Source: Bacillus sp. MYb209
Lineage (GTDB): Bacteria > Bacillota > Bacilli > Bacillales > Bacillaceae_G
DNA: 64,000 nucleotides
NCBI RefSeq assembly: GCF_002975175.1
Contig: NZ_PCNZ01000019.1
Span: forward strand, 37,568 to 101,567
Direction: 5' to 3'
Every line of letters starts with the position of its first letter. The first letter of the stretch is position 1. A program made the translations under genes and the position numbers. This document shows positions 42,324-51,546 of this stretch, one piece after another. Under the pieces are notes generated by a model. That model was not told the origin of the DNA and did not search any database. It saw nothing but the letters and a program-made list of their open reading frames with translations.

Positions 42324-43630
42324 GCGATACTATGCCCTCCTTTTTGCATCATCTCTTCCACGCTCTTTACAAAAATTGAAAGTAATTCATCTAACTCGGA
42401 ATATGTAGTTGTCATTGGTGGTGCAACAAGCAGTGCACTATCCTCTTTCCCTGCTTGCCCTGAAACAGCTTGGTATAAGAGAAGTCCATTTTTAGCTGCA
42501 ACTGAAATGAGCTCCGACGCTTTTGTAAACGGTTGCAATTCTATTCCAATTAGCAACCCTTTTCCACGCACATCGGCAATGATTGTCGATTGTTGCTGAA
42601 CTTTCTGTAACCCTTTTATTAAATACTCTCCCTTTTCCGCTGTTTTTTCAGGTAAATTATGTTTCTCCATATATTCAATAACAGCTAAAGCCGTCGCTGC
42701 AGACAATGGATTTGCACTTAGCGTATGCCCGCTCATAACAGAGCGTGATCCTCGTAAAATCGGCTCCATAACGCGGTCACTTACAACTGTCGCTGCCATC
42801 GGTGTATAACCCGCTCCTAATCCCTTACCAAGTGTCATAATATCCGGCTCTACACCCCAGTGTTCCATCGCAAACCATGCACCAGTACGACCAAGCCCAG
42901 TCATTACTTCATCCGCAATAAATAAAATATCGTAATGACTACAAATATCTTTAATTACTTTATAGTATTCTTTCGGCGGGACAACCGCGCCTCCAGCAGC
43001 TCCGATAATCGGTTCAGCAATAAAAGCTGCAATATGCTCTGCACCAATTCGATCAATCGCTCTTTCTAGTTCAGTCGCACAAGAAAGTTGACATGTTGGA
43101 TATACCTTTTGTACAGGACATCTGAAACAATATGGAGCTGGAATAGTCGGATAATCTTCCAAAATAGAAACGAAACGTTGTCTGCGCAGTGGATGCCCAG
43201 ACATAGATAAAGCTCCCATTGTAATCCCGTGATAGCTCATCCACCGTGACAAAATTTTATGTTTCCCTTGAATGCCACGCTCCTGAAAATGCTGAATTGC
43301 GATTTTCATAGCTGTTTCATTTGCTTCCGTACCACTATTCACAAAAAAGCTCCAGTTCAAATCTCCTACACATAAATCACTTAACTTCTTCGCTAATTTT
43401 TCAGCTGGTTCACTCGTAAACTGTGATCTATAAACGAAAGCGATCTCCTCTGCCTGTTTTTTAATAACTTCTGCTATCTCTGCTACGCCATGTCCAATAC
43501 CTGCCGTAATCGCTCCGGACGAACCATCAAAATATTTATTTCCGTTTTGATCATACAAATACACACCTTTTCCATGTGAAATCATCGGATACGGCTGACC
43601 AACAAGTGGTTTAATTAAGTAATCGCGCAT
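42320..43630 (-). CDS. yodT: Class III PLP aminotransferase YodT
   Basis: 436 residues of the omega/ornithine aminotransferase type. The PLP-binding Asp is in LFIADEVMTGLGRTG and the Schiff-base Lys in DIMTLGKGLGAGYTPM. EANETAMKIA and YHGITMGAL are conserved phosphate and substrate motifs. It probably transaminates an acetylated beta-lysine-pathway intermediate. It heads the yodTSRQP operon. ATG 43630 has GGGGGAG four bases upstream; the frame is open to 43690. I find no sigma54 site before it, so it may use a sporulation sigma factor as in B. subtilis. Confidence 0.93.
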   Translation of the reverse strand: MRDYLIKPLVGQPYPMISHGKGVYLYDQNGNKYFDGSSGAITAGIGHGVAEIAEVIKKQAEEIAFVYRSQFTSEPAEKLAKKLSDLCVGDLNWSFFVNSGTEANETAMKIAIQHFQERGIQGKHKILSRWMSYHGITMGALSMSGHPLRRQRFVSILEDYPTIPAPYCFRCPVQKVYPTCQLSCATELERAIDRIGAEHIAAFIAEPIIGAAGGAVVPPKEYYKVIKDICSHYDILFIADEVMTGLGRTGAWFAMEHWGVEPDIMTLGKGLGAGYTPMAATVVSDRVMEPILRGSRSVMSGHTLSANPLSAATALAVIEYMEKHNLPEKTAEKGEYLIKGLQKVQQQSTIIADVRGKGLLIGIELQPFTKASELISVAAKNGLLLYQAVSGQAGKEDSALLVAPPMTTTYSELDELLSIFVKSVEEMMQKGGHSIA

Positions 43631-44104
43631 AGCGCTCCCCCATTTCTCCAATTTGTATATGTATATGAAGAAAATTGACGTTTCTTTCATAAAAAAGAAT
43701 CCTCTGCAAAAGCAGTGAATTTATCAAAAAACTATTATAAAATATACAAATGATTGCTAAATATTATTTAAAAACAGAAAATTCAGAACTTAAATTAAAG
43801 ACCAACCCTTACCTGTACGCTTAAATACCCCTTCCTGATTTAAGATAACAACAAATTGAATATTTTTTTAACATAATATCAGCTTCCCTCAATTGCTGAC
43901 ATTGTGTAAACTTCGACGGAACTCCCGTTATTCTCCTTCCTATTATCCTACTTTATATTGCATATTTTCAAACAAAATTCGACATATTACTTCGCCTCAT
44001 TTATCGTAACTATTACTTAACAAATAGTACCACCTGTTTAGAACAATAAAAAAAGAACCGATTAACCACATTAATCAGTTCGGCACGACGCTCTTTTATC
44101 GGTA
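43631..44104. other. Upstream region of yodT
   Basis: About 470 bp, AT-rich, including the yodT promoter on the minus strand. CATATACATA and CATATACAAA strings 20-30 bp before the start resemble sporulation -10 elements but are not decisive. A CTGC-AAAA-GCAG palindrome is at 43702-43713. No intact ORF was found. Confidence 0.4.
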
Positions 44105-44236
44105 TTACCTTATCCAACGCATCACTAAAATTAATAGAAATACTCATAATGCAAATCCATAATTCGTCCCACAGCCTATAGCACCAAATCCTCCATAACT
44201 TCATTCCCAATAACTATTGGGATATCCACATCCCAA
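44105..44236 (-). pseudogene. YjcZ-family sporulation peptide gene with two in-frame TGA codons
   Basis: From TTG 44236 (AAGGAG eight bases before) the frame reads MGCGYPNSYWE, TGA, SYGGFGAIGCGTNYGFAL, TGA, VFLLILVMRWIR, stop. The Gly/Tyr/Cys-rich head followed by a hydrophobic Leu/Val/Ile helix is the YjcZ type, small membrane-associated proteins seen in Bacillus sporulation. The stops are at 44201-44203 and 44144-44146. The ribosome site and both conserved parts remain, so the inactivation looks recent, or the stops are read through. Family membership is by eye. Confidence 0.65.
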
Positions 44237-44431
44237 TGGTTCCACTCCTTCCATCAAAGTCAAACTACCTTTCCTTTATAATTTATGTAGGACAATTATC
44301 AATTTGTATGTGTGTTTGCCTATAAATAAAAAAATCCCCATTTTAACTTTTCCTTCTAGAAAGGCAAGTTTTTTGCATAACCTCTTTCTAGCTTCGCATA
44401 TATTTGTAATGATGATAAAGGAGGAATGTTC

Positions 44432-45181
44432 ATGACTCAATCCGAAATTGAAAAATACGGACAAGAAGCTGCACGTTACGAACAGCTCGCTCGTTACTAT
44501 CAATATAGCAATCCTAAAAGATATGTAGAACTCTATATGAAATACCATGATGCAATTACAAAACTTGTACAAGCATATGAAAAGAGAGATTCACAAGAAG
44601 CGACTTTACCGTCACATATGAGAATCTTCCACACAGCTCCCCATACACCAGCAGTTGATATTATAATAAACGGACAAAAGGTTATTAAAAATATTTCTTT
44701 TAAACAATTCAGTCCTTATTTATCATTGGTGCAAGGTAAATACCGTATTGATATTGTCCCTGTCGGAAACGAAACTCCAATATTCTCAGCATTAGTACCA
44801 ATAATGGGGAATCACACTTATACCCTTGCAGCGGTCAATAGCGATAATCATCTCCAATTACAACCTATTCTTGATAATACTCATTTACCATCTGGTCAAG
44901 CAAAAATACGCTTTGCACATTTTTCACCAGACACTCCTGTTGTAAATGTAAATTTAAAAGATGGGGATCATTTATTTGAAAATGTACTCTTTAAACAAAT
45001 AACAGATTTTTCACAAGTTAGCCCTGGTACAGCAGATATTGAAGTTTCACTTGCTGATACAAAAAAAGTACTATTAACCATTCCAAAATTCAACGTTGAA
45101 CCAAATACAATTTACACAATTTCAATAGTAGGTTATTCAACTGAGGATCCAAAATTAGAGACCGTTATACTTACAAATTAA
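44432..45181 (+). CDS. DUF4397-domain protein
   Basis: 249 residues. A charged helical start (about 1-55) is followed by two tandem beta-sandwich copies. Each begins like MRIFHTAPHTPAVDIIINGQKV (about 67) or KIRFAHFSPDTPVVNVNLKDGDHLF (about 163) and ends in a Y-T-L/I-S segment. That duplicated HxSPxxPxVDV pattern defines DUF4397. Members are often cell-surface proteins, but no signal peptide is present here, so a spore or cytoplasmic place is likely. GGAGG stands seven bases before ATG 44432. A good terminator follows. Confidence 0.9.
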   Translation: MTQSEIEKYGQEAARYEQLARYYQYSNPKRYVELYMKYHDAITKLVQAYEKRDSQEATLPSHMRIFHTAPHTPAVDIIINGQKVIKNISFKQFSPYLSLVQGKYRIDIVPVGNETPIFSALVPIMGNHTYTLAAVNSDNHLQLQPILDNTHLPSGQAKIRFAHFSPDTPVVNVNLKDGDHLFENVLFKQITDFSQVSPGTADIEVSLADTKKVLLTIPKFNVEPNTIYTISIVGYSTEDPKLETVILTN

Positions 45182-45182
45182 A

Positions 45183-45218
45183 ACAGTCTACACCATTCGT
45201 ATGGTGTAGACTGTTTAC
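45183..45218. terminator. Bidirectional terminator between convergent genes
   Basis: AAACAGTCTACACCAT/ATGGTGTAGACTGTTT arms (about 16 bp) with a 4-nt loop, shared by the DUF4397 gene and the histidine kinase gene. Confidence 0.9.
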
Positions 45219-46333
45219 TTTTGAAACGTAATTTGAAATTCTGTCCAATCGTTATTCGAACGACACAATATGGATCCGTTATGTTTTTCTACAATTTGTT
45301 TACATACAAATAGTCCAATACCAGTTCCTAGCTTTTTAGTAGTTACAAATGGCTCAAAAATGGTCTCTACATTTTCTGCTGGAATCATAGGCCCATTATT
45401 TTTTATAACAATGCGAACAGCCTGATCCTCTTCAAATACATCAATGATAATTTTCCGCTCTTCTTTCACCGATTCAAGAGCATCAATCGAATTCATTAAA
45501 ATATTTAAAACTACTTGCTTCACTTCACTCCGGTAACCAACGAGTGGAATAGGATACGGCAAATTCTTTTCAATCAAAACATTTGCATTAACTAAACTTG
45601 GATATAAGAATTGTATAATATCTTGAAATAAGTCATTTAGCCAAAAACGTTCAGATTCATTCCACATTTCTTTTTTCGATACAAGTAAAAATTGCGAAAT
45701 CCTAAAATTTAATTGATCTAATTCATGTGAAATAATATCTAAATACGATAGATTAGGATGGTCTGTCTTCAATAACTTTACAAATCCCATAATCGAAGTT
45801 AGCGGATTACGAAATTCATGCACAAAACTAGCCGACATTTGCCCTAGAATCGTAAGCCTTTCTTTATGTGTTTCATTTATATATTGCTGTTTTTCTTCTA
45901 AATTTCTCGATATAATTTCTGAGTATTTTAAAACGGTATAATAAATTAATTTGTCAAAACAAGTATGTATTTTGGCCATAATCGGTTTCAGTTCACGAGC
46001 GCTTACATCCAATTCGCACATTGCTTCAAAAAGTTCATTTCTTCCCACATTTGCATTGTAGACAAAATCTCCAATATTCGCATCTGCCCCTGCACGCTCA
46101 ATGGCAATTTTCTCACATAATGGCTGAAGATAATTAATGTCTTTATCTTCCATAATGAGTTCGATAATTAACTCTAATAAATTTTCTCCATTTTGAACTA
46201 CCTCTTGTTTAAATGGATCTTTTTCGGAAATTATCATTTTGTTTTTCCAGTTCTCTACGAATTGGTGCCTGTTGTTTTTCAAGTGCGAACAAAATACTTC
46301 TTTAATATCCTTATCGATTGGAAAAACCTCCAT
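45215..46333 (-). CDS. Sporulation-type sensor histidine kinase
   Basis: 372 residues and cytoplasmic. The N-terminal helical sensor (about 10-155) resembles the heme-less globin-like sensor of B. anthracis kinase BA2291, by memory of that family. The kinase core has the H-box SASFVHEFRNPLTSIMGF (about 168), NILMNSIDAL (N-box, about 275) and GTGIGLFVCKQ (G-box, about 337). Such orphan kinases feed Spo0F in the sporulation phosphorelay. No response-regulator gene is adjacent, which fits. The sensor assignment is the least certain part. Confidence 0.88.
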   Translation of the reverse strand: MEVFPIDKDIKEVFCSHLKNNRHQFVENWKNKMIISEKDPFKQEVVQNGENLLELIIELIMEDKDINYLQPLCEKIAIERAGADANIGDFVYNANVGRNELFEAMCELDVSARELKPIMAKIHTCFDKLIYYTVLKYSEIISRNLEEKQQYINETHKERLTILGQMSASFVHEFRNPLTSIMGFVKLLKTDHPNLSYLDIISHELDQLNFRISQFLLVSKKEMWNESERFWLNDLFQDIIQFLYPSLVNANVLIEKNLPYPIPLVGYRSEVKQVVLNILMNSIDALESVKEERKIIIDVFEEDQAVRIVIKNNGPMIPAENVETIFEPFVTTKKLGTGIGLFVCKQIVEKHNGSILCRSNNDWTEFQITFQK

Positions 46334-46588
46334 TCCCTCATTTCCATACGACGAATACCCTTTATATTTTGAATATTAACACAAAAAATACATTTCGTTA
46401 ATAGATTTTTGTCACATTTTGTTAATTTCTGTTGATAAAATTTATTTTTCCTTTCTTATTTAAATAAGTTGTATTCATATATCCCTTTTCCCTTCTCATT
46501 TTTTTAATTATTTTCCTGTTCAAAACTACTTTTTTTTTGCATCCTTTTTAATTCTTGCGTACAATAAGAAGTGAAAGGTGTGAAAAAT

Positions 46589-46981
46589 ATGGTAAATAAA
46601 AATGTGGAAGACTATCTCCAAGAAGGCATATATGGCCAAAAGCAAAACAAACCAGAAGAACGTAATATGTACTTAACTACATTACGTGAGCGTGTAGAAA
46701 TCGCTTTAACAATCGGTCAAGTAATGCAAAGTAATGTGTATACAGAAGTAACAAGTAGCATGCGTTCTTCTCAATCATTACAACTATTCCTAAATGGTAG
46801 CATTGCTTACCCACATTTATCAAAATACATTAAATTAGCAAATGAAAAAAATGTACCTTTTACAATTGTTCAAAATAAAGGCACAGAAACACCAATCGGT
46901 TTAGTACTATCTCACAGCACTGCTGTAGATAAAGAACATATTTATGTCGAAGATGATATTTTCAAACAAGAAATGAAGTAA
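46589..46981 (+). CDS. yueI: YueI-family protein
   Basis: 130 residues: EDYLQEGIYGQKQNKPEERNMYLTTLRERV at the start, then LTIGQVMQ and a conserved SMRSSQSLQLFLNGSIAYPHLSKYIKLA. This matches YueI (DUF1694), a small ribosomal-protein-L7Ae-like fold of unknown function. AAAGGTG is eight bases before ATG 46589; the frame also has a GTG at 46571. It is monocistronic with a terminator (46986-47020). Confidence 0.9.
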   Translation: MVNKNVEDYLQEGIYGQKQNKPEERNMYLTTLRERVEIALTIGQVMQSNVYTEVTSSMRSSQSLQLFLNGSIAYPHLSKYIKLANEKNVPFTIVQNKGTETPIGLVLSHSTAVDKEHIYVEDDIFKQEMK

Positions 46982-46987
46982 AATAAA

Positions 46988-47022
46988 AGGTACACTTGAT
47001 TAAAAAAGTGTACCTTTTATTT
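46988..47022. terminator. Bidirectional terminator
   Basis: AAAAGGTACACTT/AAGTGTACCTTTT arms (13 bp) around GATTAAAA, between convergent yueI and the aldehyde dehydrogenase gene. Confidence 0.88.
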
Positions 47023-48441
47023 TTTAATACATATTAATTTCATTTCTGTCATTTCTTCTATTGCATATTTAATCCCTTCACGGCCTGTGCCACTCTCTTT
47101 CACACCGCCATAAGGCATATGATCTACTCTGAACGTTGGAATATCATTAATCATGACACCACCGACTTCTAATTCATCAATTGCACGCATTGCTTTACAT
47201 AGATTGTTTGTAAATACACCTGCTTGTAATCCATAACGTGAATTATTTACTTGTTCTAAAGCCTCATCAAATTCTTTAAATGTATTTACAGTCATAAGTG
47301 GACCGAATACTTCTTGGCACTGAACAGATACATACTCTGGAACATTTGTTAATACAGTTGGTTCAAAAATCCTTGCATCACGTTTGTTACCACCGTATAC
47401 AACATTAGCTCCTTCCTTAACTGCCTCTTCCACCCATGAATTTATACGTTCTACATCGTTTTTTGAAATAAGTGCTGATACATCTGTTTCTTCATGAAGC
47501 GGGTCTCCTACTACAACGTTTTCCATTGCTTTCATTAATTTTGTAATAAACTCATCCATTTTGCGTTCATGCACAAAAACACGTTGTACTGAAATACAAA
47601 CTTGTCCATTATTCACAAACGCGCCCCATTTTACACGTCCAATTATTTCGTCTGTCAATTCAACATCTTCATCAATAATTACTGCAGCATTCGATCCTAA
47701 TTCTAACGTCACTCGTTTCAACCCAGCTTTTTCCTTAATTCCAATACCTACTTTCGGACTTCCTGTAAAAGTAATACTAGCAACGTTCTCATCTTTTACT
47801 AATGCCTCACCTACAACAGATCCAGGTCCAGAAATTATATTGAAAGCTCCCTTTGGTAAACCAGCTTCTTCAAATAATTCTACCAATGCATACGACGAAA
47901 GTGGTGTTTGGTCGGCAGGCTTTAGCACAATAGTATTTCCAGCCGCAATTGCTGGGCCTACTTTATGTGCTACTAAATTAAGTGGAAAATTAAACGGTGT
48001 AATAGCACCAATAACCCCGATTGGTTGTCGAATTGTATACGCTATACGGCCGTCTGCTCCTGGCGCAGCATCCAATGGTAACGTCTCACCATATATTCGC
48101 TTCGCTTCTTCAGCTGCAAACTTATATGTTTGAACAGTGCGATCTACTTCTCCCCGTGCAGCACGAATTGGTTTTGCAGCTTCTTTTGCGATAATCTCTG
48201 CAAACTCTTCTCTTCTCTCATCCATTCTTTGTGCAACCTTTTCTAAAATAGTTGCACGGTCGTACGCAGATAATTTTTTCATTTCTTTCATTGCATTTTT
48301 AGCCGAAACTATTGCTTCCTTAACGTCATCTTCTGTACCTTGCGCAATCTCCGCTAATGTTTCTTCAGAATATGGTGCATACAATGGTTTATACGTCTCT
48401 ACTGATTTCCATACCCCATTTATATATAAATGCTTTTTCAT
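47017..48441 (-). CDS. Aldehyde dehydrogenase (NAD(P), lactaldehyde/GapN-like)
   Basis: 474 residues. Catalytic Cys in NNGQVCISVQR (about 277), Glu in LELGSNAAVI (about 243), and cofactor-site ITPFNFPLN (about 143). It belongs to the group of small-aldehyde dehydrogenases near lactaldehyde and non-phosphorylating GAPDH; the substrate is unclear. I start at ATG 48441, which has GGAAGGAG nine bases upstream. An ORF extension to 48528 has no family residues. It is a single gene. Confidence 0.93.
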   Translation of the reverse strand: MKKHLYINGVWKSVETYKPLYAPYSEETLAEIAQGTEDDVKEAIVSAKNAMKEMKKLSAYDRATILEKVAQRMDERREEFAEIIAKEAAKPIRAARGEVDRTVQTYKFAAEEAKRIYGETLPLDAAPGADGRIAYTIRQPIGVIGAITPFNFPLNLVAHKVGPAIAAGNTIVLKPADQTPLSSYALVELFEEAGLPKGAFNIISGPGSVVGEALVKDENVASITFTGSPKVGIGIKEKAGLKRVTLELGSNAAVIIDEDVELTDEIIGRVKWGAFVNNGQVCISVQRVFVHERKMDEFITKLMKAMENVVVGDPLHEETDVSALISKNDVERINSWVEEAVKEGANVVYGGNKRDARIFEPTVLTNVPEYVSVQCQEVFGPLMTVNTFKEFDEALEQVNNSRYGLQAGVFTNNLCKAMRAIDELEVGGVMINDIPTFRVDHMPYGGVKESGTGREGIKYAIEEMTEMKLICIKK

Positions 48442-48558
48442 AGTGGTTCTCCTTCCAAATATATGTATACAATAATATATTGCATTTATTTCACCTGGTG
48501 AAAGGTCTGACCTATGTAATTGTATCATAGCCCTAATACAGCAAAAAACATTTTGCTC

Positions 48559-48590
48559 AAAAAAAACCCTGCTACAAAGCAGAGTTTACG
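48559..48590 (-). terminator. Terminator of the CorC-type gene
   Basis: AAACTCTGCT/AGCAGGGTTT arms with mismatch and a T8 run on the minus strand, overlapping the stop of the CorC-type gene. Confidence 0.8.
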
Positions 48591-49941
48591 AACTAATTTG
48601 TTCTTGGAGCAAAATCTTTTTTTCATCTCCTACAATAACAATCGATTCTGAAGGTTTCGTTACTTCTAATCTCTTAATATAGTGTCCATCTAATTCTTTC
48701 ACACAAAATTTATAATTTTCAATTTCAATGGTATCGCCTTCGGAAATCTCAATATTTTTTGTTAGAATCCAACCGCCAATCGTATCGACATCATCGTCGT
48801 CAATAGTCAAACCTAATAATGCGTTCACTTCACTAACAAGTACTTTTCCCTCTAAAATCGTTTTCGTCTCACTAACTTGTTGGATTTCCGGTTGTTCATC
48901 AGTATCGAACTCATCTTGAATATCCCCTACAATTTCTTCTAAAATATCTTCAACGGTTACAAGACCTGATGTACCACCATATTCATCAATTAATATAGCG
49001 ATATGTGTCCTTTCTCTTTGCATTTTTAAAAATAGATCATGAATTGGGATGGATTCAATAACTAAAATAATTGGCCTAATATATTGCTCCACTATCTTTT
49101 CACTAACAACTCGATGCTTCACAAAATCTGTAAATATATCTTTAAAATTCACAAAGCCTATTACATGGTCCTTATCACCATCAACAACCGGATACCTCGT
49201 ATATTTTTCATGAGACATTTTTTGTAAAGCCTCTTCAGCAGGCATTTCTTTATTTAAAATATTCATCTCTGTTCGTGGTACCATTATTTCTTTCGCAATA
49301 CGATCATCAAATTCAAATATTTTATTCACATACTTATATTCAGATTGATTAATCTCACCATTTTTATAACTTTCTGAAACTAACAACCGCAATTCTTCTT
49401 CTGAATGCACTTCATCATGCCCTTTTGGTGGTTTCAACCCAAAAAACTTTGTAATTAACCGAGCTGATCCATTTAAAATCCAAATGAATGGGAATGCAAT
49501 ACGATAAAACAAAATGAGTGGCTTAGCAACAAAGAAACTCACTTGTTCTGCTTTTTGAATCGCAAATGTTTTTGGAGCTAACTCTCCTACTACCACATGG
49601 AAAAATGTGATAAACAAAAACACTAAAATTATAGCGAAAATGTCTGCGAGTTGAGTAGGGACGTTCCAATTTGCAAACAACACATCAAACATATGCTTTA
49701 GCGCAGGTTTACCAGACCACCCAATCCCAAGAGCTGTAACAGTTATTCCTAATTGACAAGCTGATAAATATTCGTCTAAGTTTGTAATGACTGTTTTGAC
49801 AGATATTGCACGATTATTTCCTTCTGCAATTAAATAGTCAATTCGTGAACTCCTCACTTTAACAATTGCAAATTCTGCTGCAACGAAAAATGCCGTTAAG
49901 GCAATTAAAACAATCACTATACTTATACTATATATGTCCAA
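48586..49941 (-). CDS. CNNM/CorC-type (HlyC) membrane protein
   Basis: 451 residues. The N-terminal DUF21 domain has four membrane helices (about 1-165), with the DYLIAEGNNRA loop. A pair of CBS domains follows (about 205-340), containing EIMVPRTEMNILN and LIDEYGGTSGLVTVEDILEEIVGD. A C-terminal CorC/HlyC domain closes it. Family members affect Mg, Co or Na transport or export. The TTG start at 49941 has AAGGA upstream. That site lies in a 12-bp hairpin (49948-49974), which could limit translation. Confidence 0.93.
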   Translation of the reverse strand: MDIYSISIVIVLIALTAFFVAAEFAIVKVRSSRIDYLIAEGNNRAISVKTVITNLDEYLSACQLGITVTALGIGWSGKPALKHMFDVLFANWNVPTQLADIFAIILVFLFITFFHVVVGELAPKTFAIQKAEQVSFFVAKPLILFYRIAFPFIWILNGSARLITKFFGLKPPKGHDEVHSEEELRLLVSESYKNGEINQSEYKYVNKIFEFDDRIAKEIMVPRTEMNILNKEMPAEEALQKMSHEKYTRYPVVDGDKDHVIGFVNFKDIFTDFVKHRVVSEKIVEQYIRPIILVIESIPIHDLFLKMQRERTHIAILIDEYGGTSGLVTVEDILEEIVGDIQDEFDTDEQPEIQQVSETKTILEGKVLVSEVNALLGLTIDDDDVDTIGGWILTKNIEISEGDTIEIENYKFCVKELDGHYIKRLEVTKPSESIVIVGDEKKILLQEQISS

Positions 49942-49947
49942 ATACTT

Positions 49948-49974
49948 TTCCTTACTTACAGTGTAAGCAAGGAA
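49948..49974 (-). promoter_or_regulatory. Hairpin sequestering the ribosome site of the CorC-type gene
   Basis: Arms 49948-49959 and 49963-49974 pair over 12 bp with one G-U and a 3-nt loop. The AAGGAA ribosome site is in the 3' arm of the mRNA hairpin, eight bases before the TTG start. Confidence 0.7.
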
Positions 49975-50304
49975 GCCACCTCCTACTTAAATTTATTCAA
50001 GTGAAGTAAGCATTCTTATACTCTAATAAAATTCTACATTATTAACCACCTTTTTATATATTATATGCATACATAAAAAAGATATTTATAATTATGATAA
50101 TCTAATTAGCTTATTATCGTCAAACTGTAATAAACACAATTTTCTAATAACTTAAAATATTTTATATAAATCGTATGTGCTAAACAGCGGAACTTCGTGA
50201 AAAAACACTTTCTTTGCCGATTCCACACTTCTTTTGTCACACCTGAAGGGAACTTGCTACATAACTAGAAATCATTCAACAGGATATATATAGGAGGGAT
50301 TATT
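49975..50304. other. Divergent intergenic region
   Basis: About 330 bp between the CorC-type gene and racA, AT-rich, with promoters for both. No M-box-like consensus was recognised. The racA ribosome site GGAGGGATT is at the right end. Confidence 0.5.
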
Positions 50305-50847
50305 TTGGAATATAAAACACCATTTATCGCAAAGAAATTAGGTGTTAGCCCAAAGGCTGTTGTCCGGATTGCACAACAATTAAATCTTACAATAAAAAAA
50401 AATAAATATGGTCATTTCATTTTCACACAAGGTGATTTAGATATAATGTTAGAATACCATCGTTCTCAAATGGACCAGCCTCAAAACTCTCAAACTACTC
50501 AAAAAACATCTTCAAATGATGTAGAAAAATTAAAAACTCAAGTAAACACAATTGTTCAAAACACATCATCGAATGATTTTGAGCAATTAACAGCTCAATT
50601 AACCACAATCATGAGAAGACTAGATCGAATGGAAGAACAAATGCAAAATAAAGCAAATGATGTCGTTACATACCAACTTTTACAACATCGCCGCGAAATG
50701 GAGGAAATGTTAGAACGAATTCAAAAACTAGAAGCTACCCTAAAAAAAGAAGAACCAATATACATTACTCCTGATGCAAAACCAACATATGAAAGAGAAA
50801 AGAAACCGAAGCGTCGTAAAATGATTTTTAGTATATTTGGACTATAA
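50305..50847 (+). CDS. racA: RacA, polar chromosome-anchoring protein
   Basis: 180 residues. A MerR-like HTH at the N terminus ([21 protein letters not shown]) is followed by [13 protein letters not shown], then a long coiled coil (about 68-150) with heptads around [10 protein letters not shown] and [12 protein letters not shown] basic C-terminal tail, [15 protein letters not shown], suits membrane or DivIVA association. RacA anchors the chromosome to the cell pole at sporulation in B. subtilis. TTG start at 50305 with GGAGGGA seven bases before. A terminator follows. Confidence 0.92.
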   Translation: MEYKTPFIAKKLGVSPKAVVRIAQQLNLTIKKNKYGHFIFTQGDLDIMLEYHRSQMDQPQNSQTTQKTSSNDVEKLKTQVNTIVQNTSSNDFEQLTAQLTTIMRRLDRMEEQMQNKANDVVTYQLLQHRREMEEMLERIQKLEATLKKEEPIYITPDAKPTYEREKKPKRRKMIFSIFGL

Positions 50848-50853
50848 CATTTT

Positions 50854-50880
50854 AGACCCTTATTACAAAAATAAGGGTCT
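50854..50880 (+). terminator. racA terminator
   Basis: An AGACCCTTATT/AATAAGGGTCT stem (11 bp, 5-nt loop), followed by CTTTTT-type sequence. Confidence 0.85.
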
Positions 50881-50888
50881 ACTTTTTC

Positions 50889-50929
50889 GTATGAAGAAAG
50901 ATGACTGTAATATGACACCCTTCTTCATA
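50889..50929. other. Inverted repeat between racA and a GNAT-like gene
   Basis: GTATGAAGAA and TTCTTCATAC (10 bp) enclose a 21-nt loop. It may help end the minus-strand gene at 50950. Confidence 0.55.
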
Positions 50930-50949
50930 CTATACATATTCATATATTT

Positions 50950-51546
50950 TCATTTTGTTAACATAATATTTTTACTGTATTCTGCAATAAGTACCTGCGC
51001 ATGAGCATTCCCTTGAATAATATCACGGAATTCTTTCAAGGAATACAGATGTGTAGCCCCTTTTCGAGCATGAATTCGCACTGGTACACCTTGTAAAGTA
51101 TCATGAAACTGGAATGGACTATCTATCGGTTCAATTGGAAAACCGAGTGTAAGTAAATACATATACATTCTTTTTGTAACTGCTGCAATATACCATTCCG
51201 CTTTCGTCTCTAACGCATGCATAAATAAAATAGCTGCCAGCCTTTTGAAATGTCCTCTCCCCCGAGACGTTTTCGCAATACTTAACTTTCCTATTTCATA
51301 CACATTTTTCAAATCTTTCACTAAATCATTTTCAGAAAACGGATAGAAAAACTCAGAATTTGATTGTTCAGGTACTGTAAACTTAATACATTCTACTGTA
51401 CCAATATGATGTTCATCTTCTATTAATAAAAATCGTGATGGATTTAAATTACGTTCTATAAACATTAAGTTTCTTTCTTCACAAAAATCTCCCCACAGTT
51501 GCTCGAACCAAAAATGTTCTTCCTTTGTTTGAACACGCTGGAACAT
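50950..51546 (-). CDS. GNAT-like acyltransferase, unknown substrate
   Basis: 198 residues. The fold is GNAT-like: a beta-rich start (FLLIEDEHHIGTVECIKFT), the acetyl-CoA site in IGKLSIAKTSRGRGHFKRLAAILF at about 90, and YIAAVTKRMYMYLLTLGFPI. The closest pattern I know is the FeeM/autoinducer-synthase-like side of the family. The start at ATG 51546 is preferred; the frame is open to 51594. It is a single gene on the minus strand. Confidence 0.75.
   Translation of the reverse strand: MFQRVQTKEEHFWFEQLWGDFCEERNLMFIERNLNPSRFLLIEDEHHIGTVECIKFTVPEQSNSEFFYPFSENDLVKDLKNVYEIGKLSIAKTSRGRGHFKRLAAILFMHALETKAEWYIAAVTKRMYMYLLTLGFPIEPIDSPFQFHDTLQGVPVRIHARKGATHLYSLKEFRDIIQGNAHAQVLIAEYSKNIMLTK

Noticed and set aside
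44013-44210. A 65-codon minus-strand ORF beginning MGMKLWRIW
   Set aside because: It overlaps the YjcZ-type remnant in another frame. It lacks a ribosome site and has no family character, while the other frame has both.
49975-50304. M-box magnesium riboswitch upstream of the CorC-type gene
   Set aside because: None of the conserved M-box segments is recognisable. Only the ribosome-site hairpin is supported.
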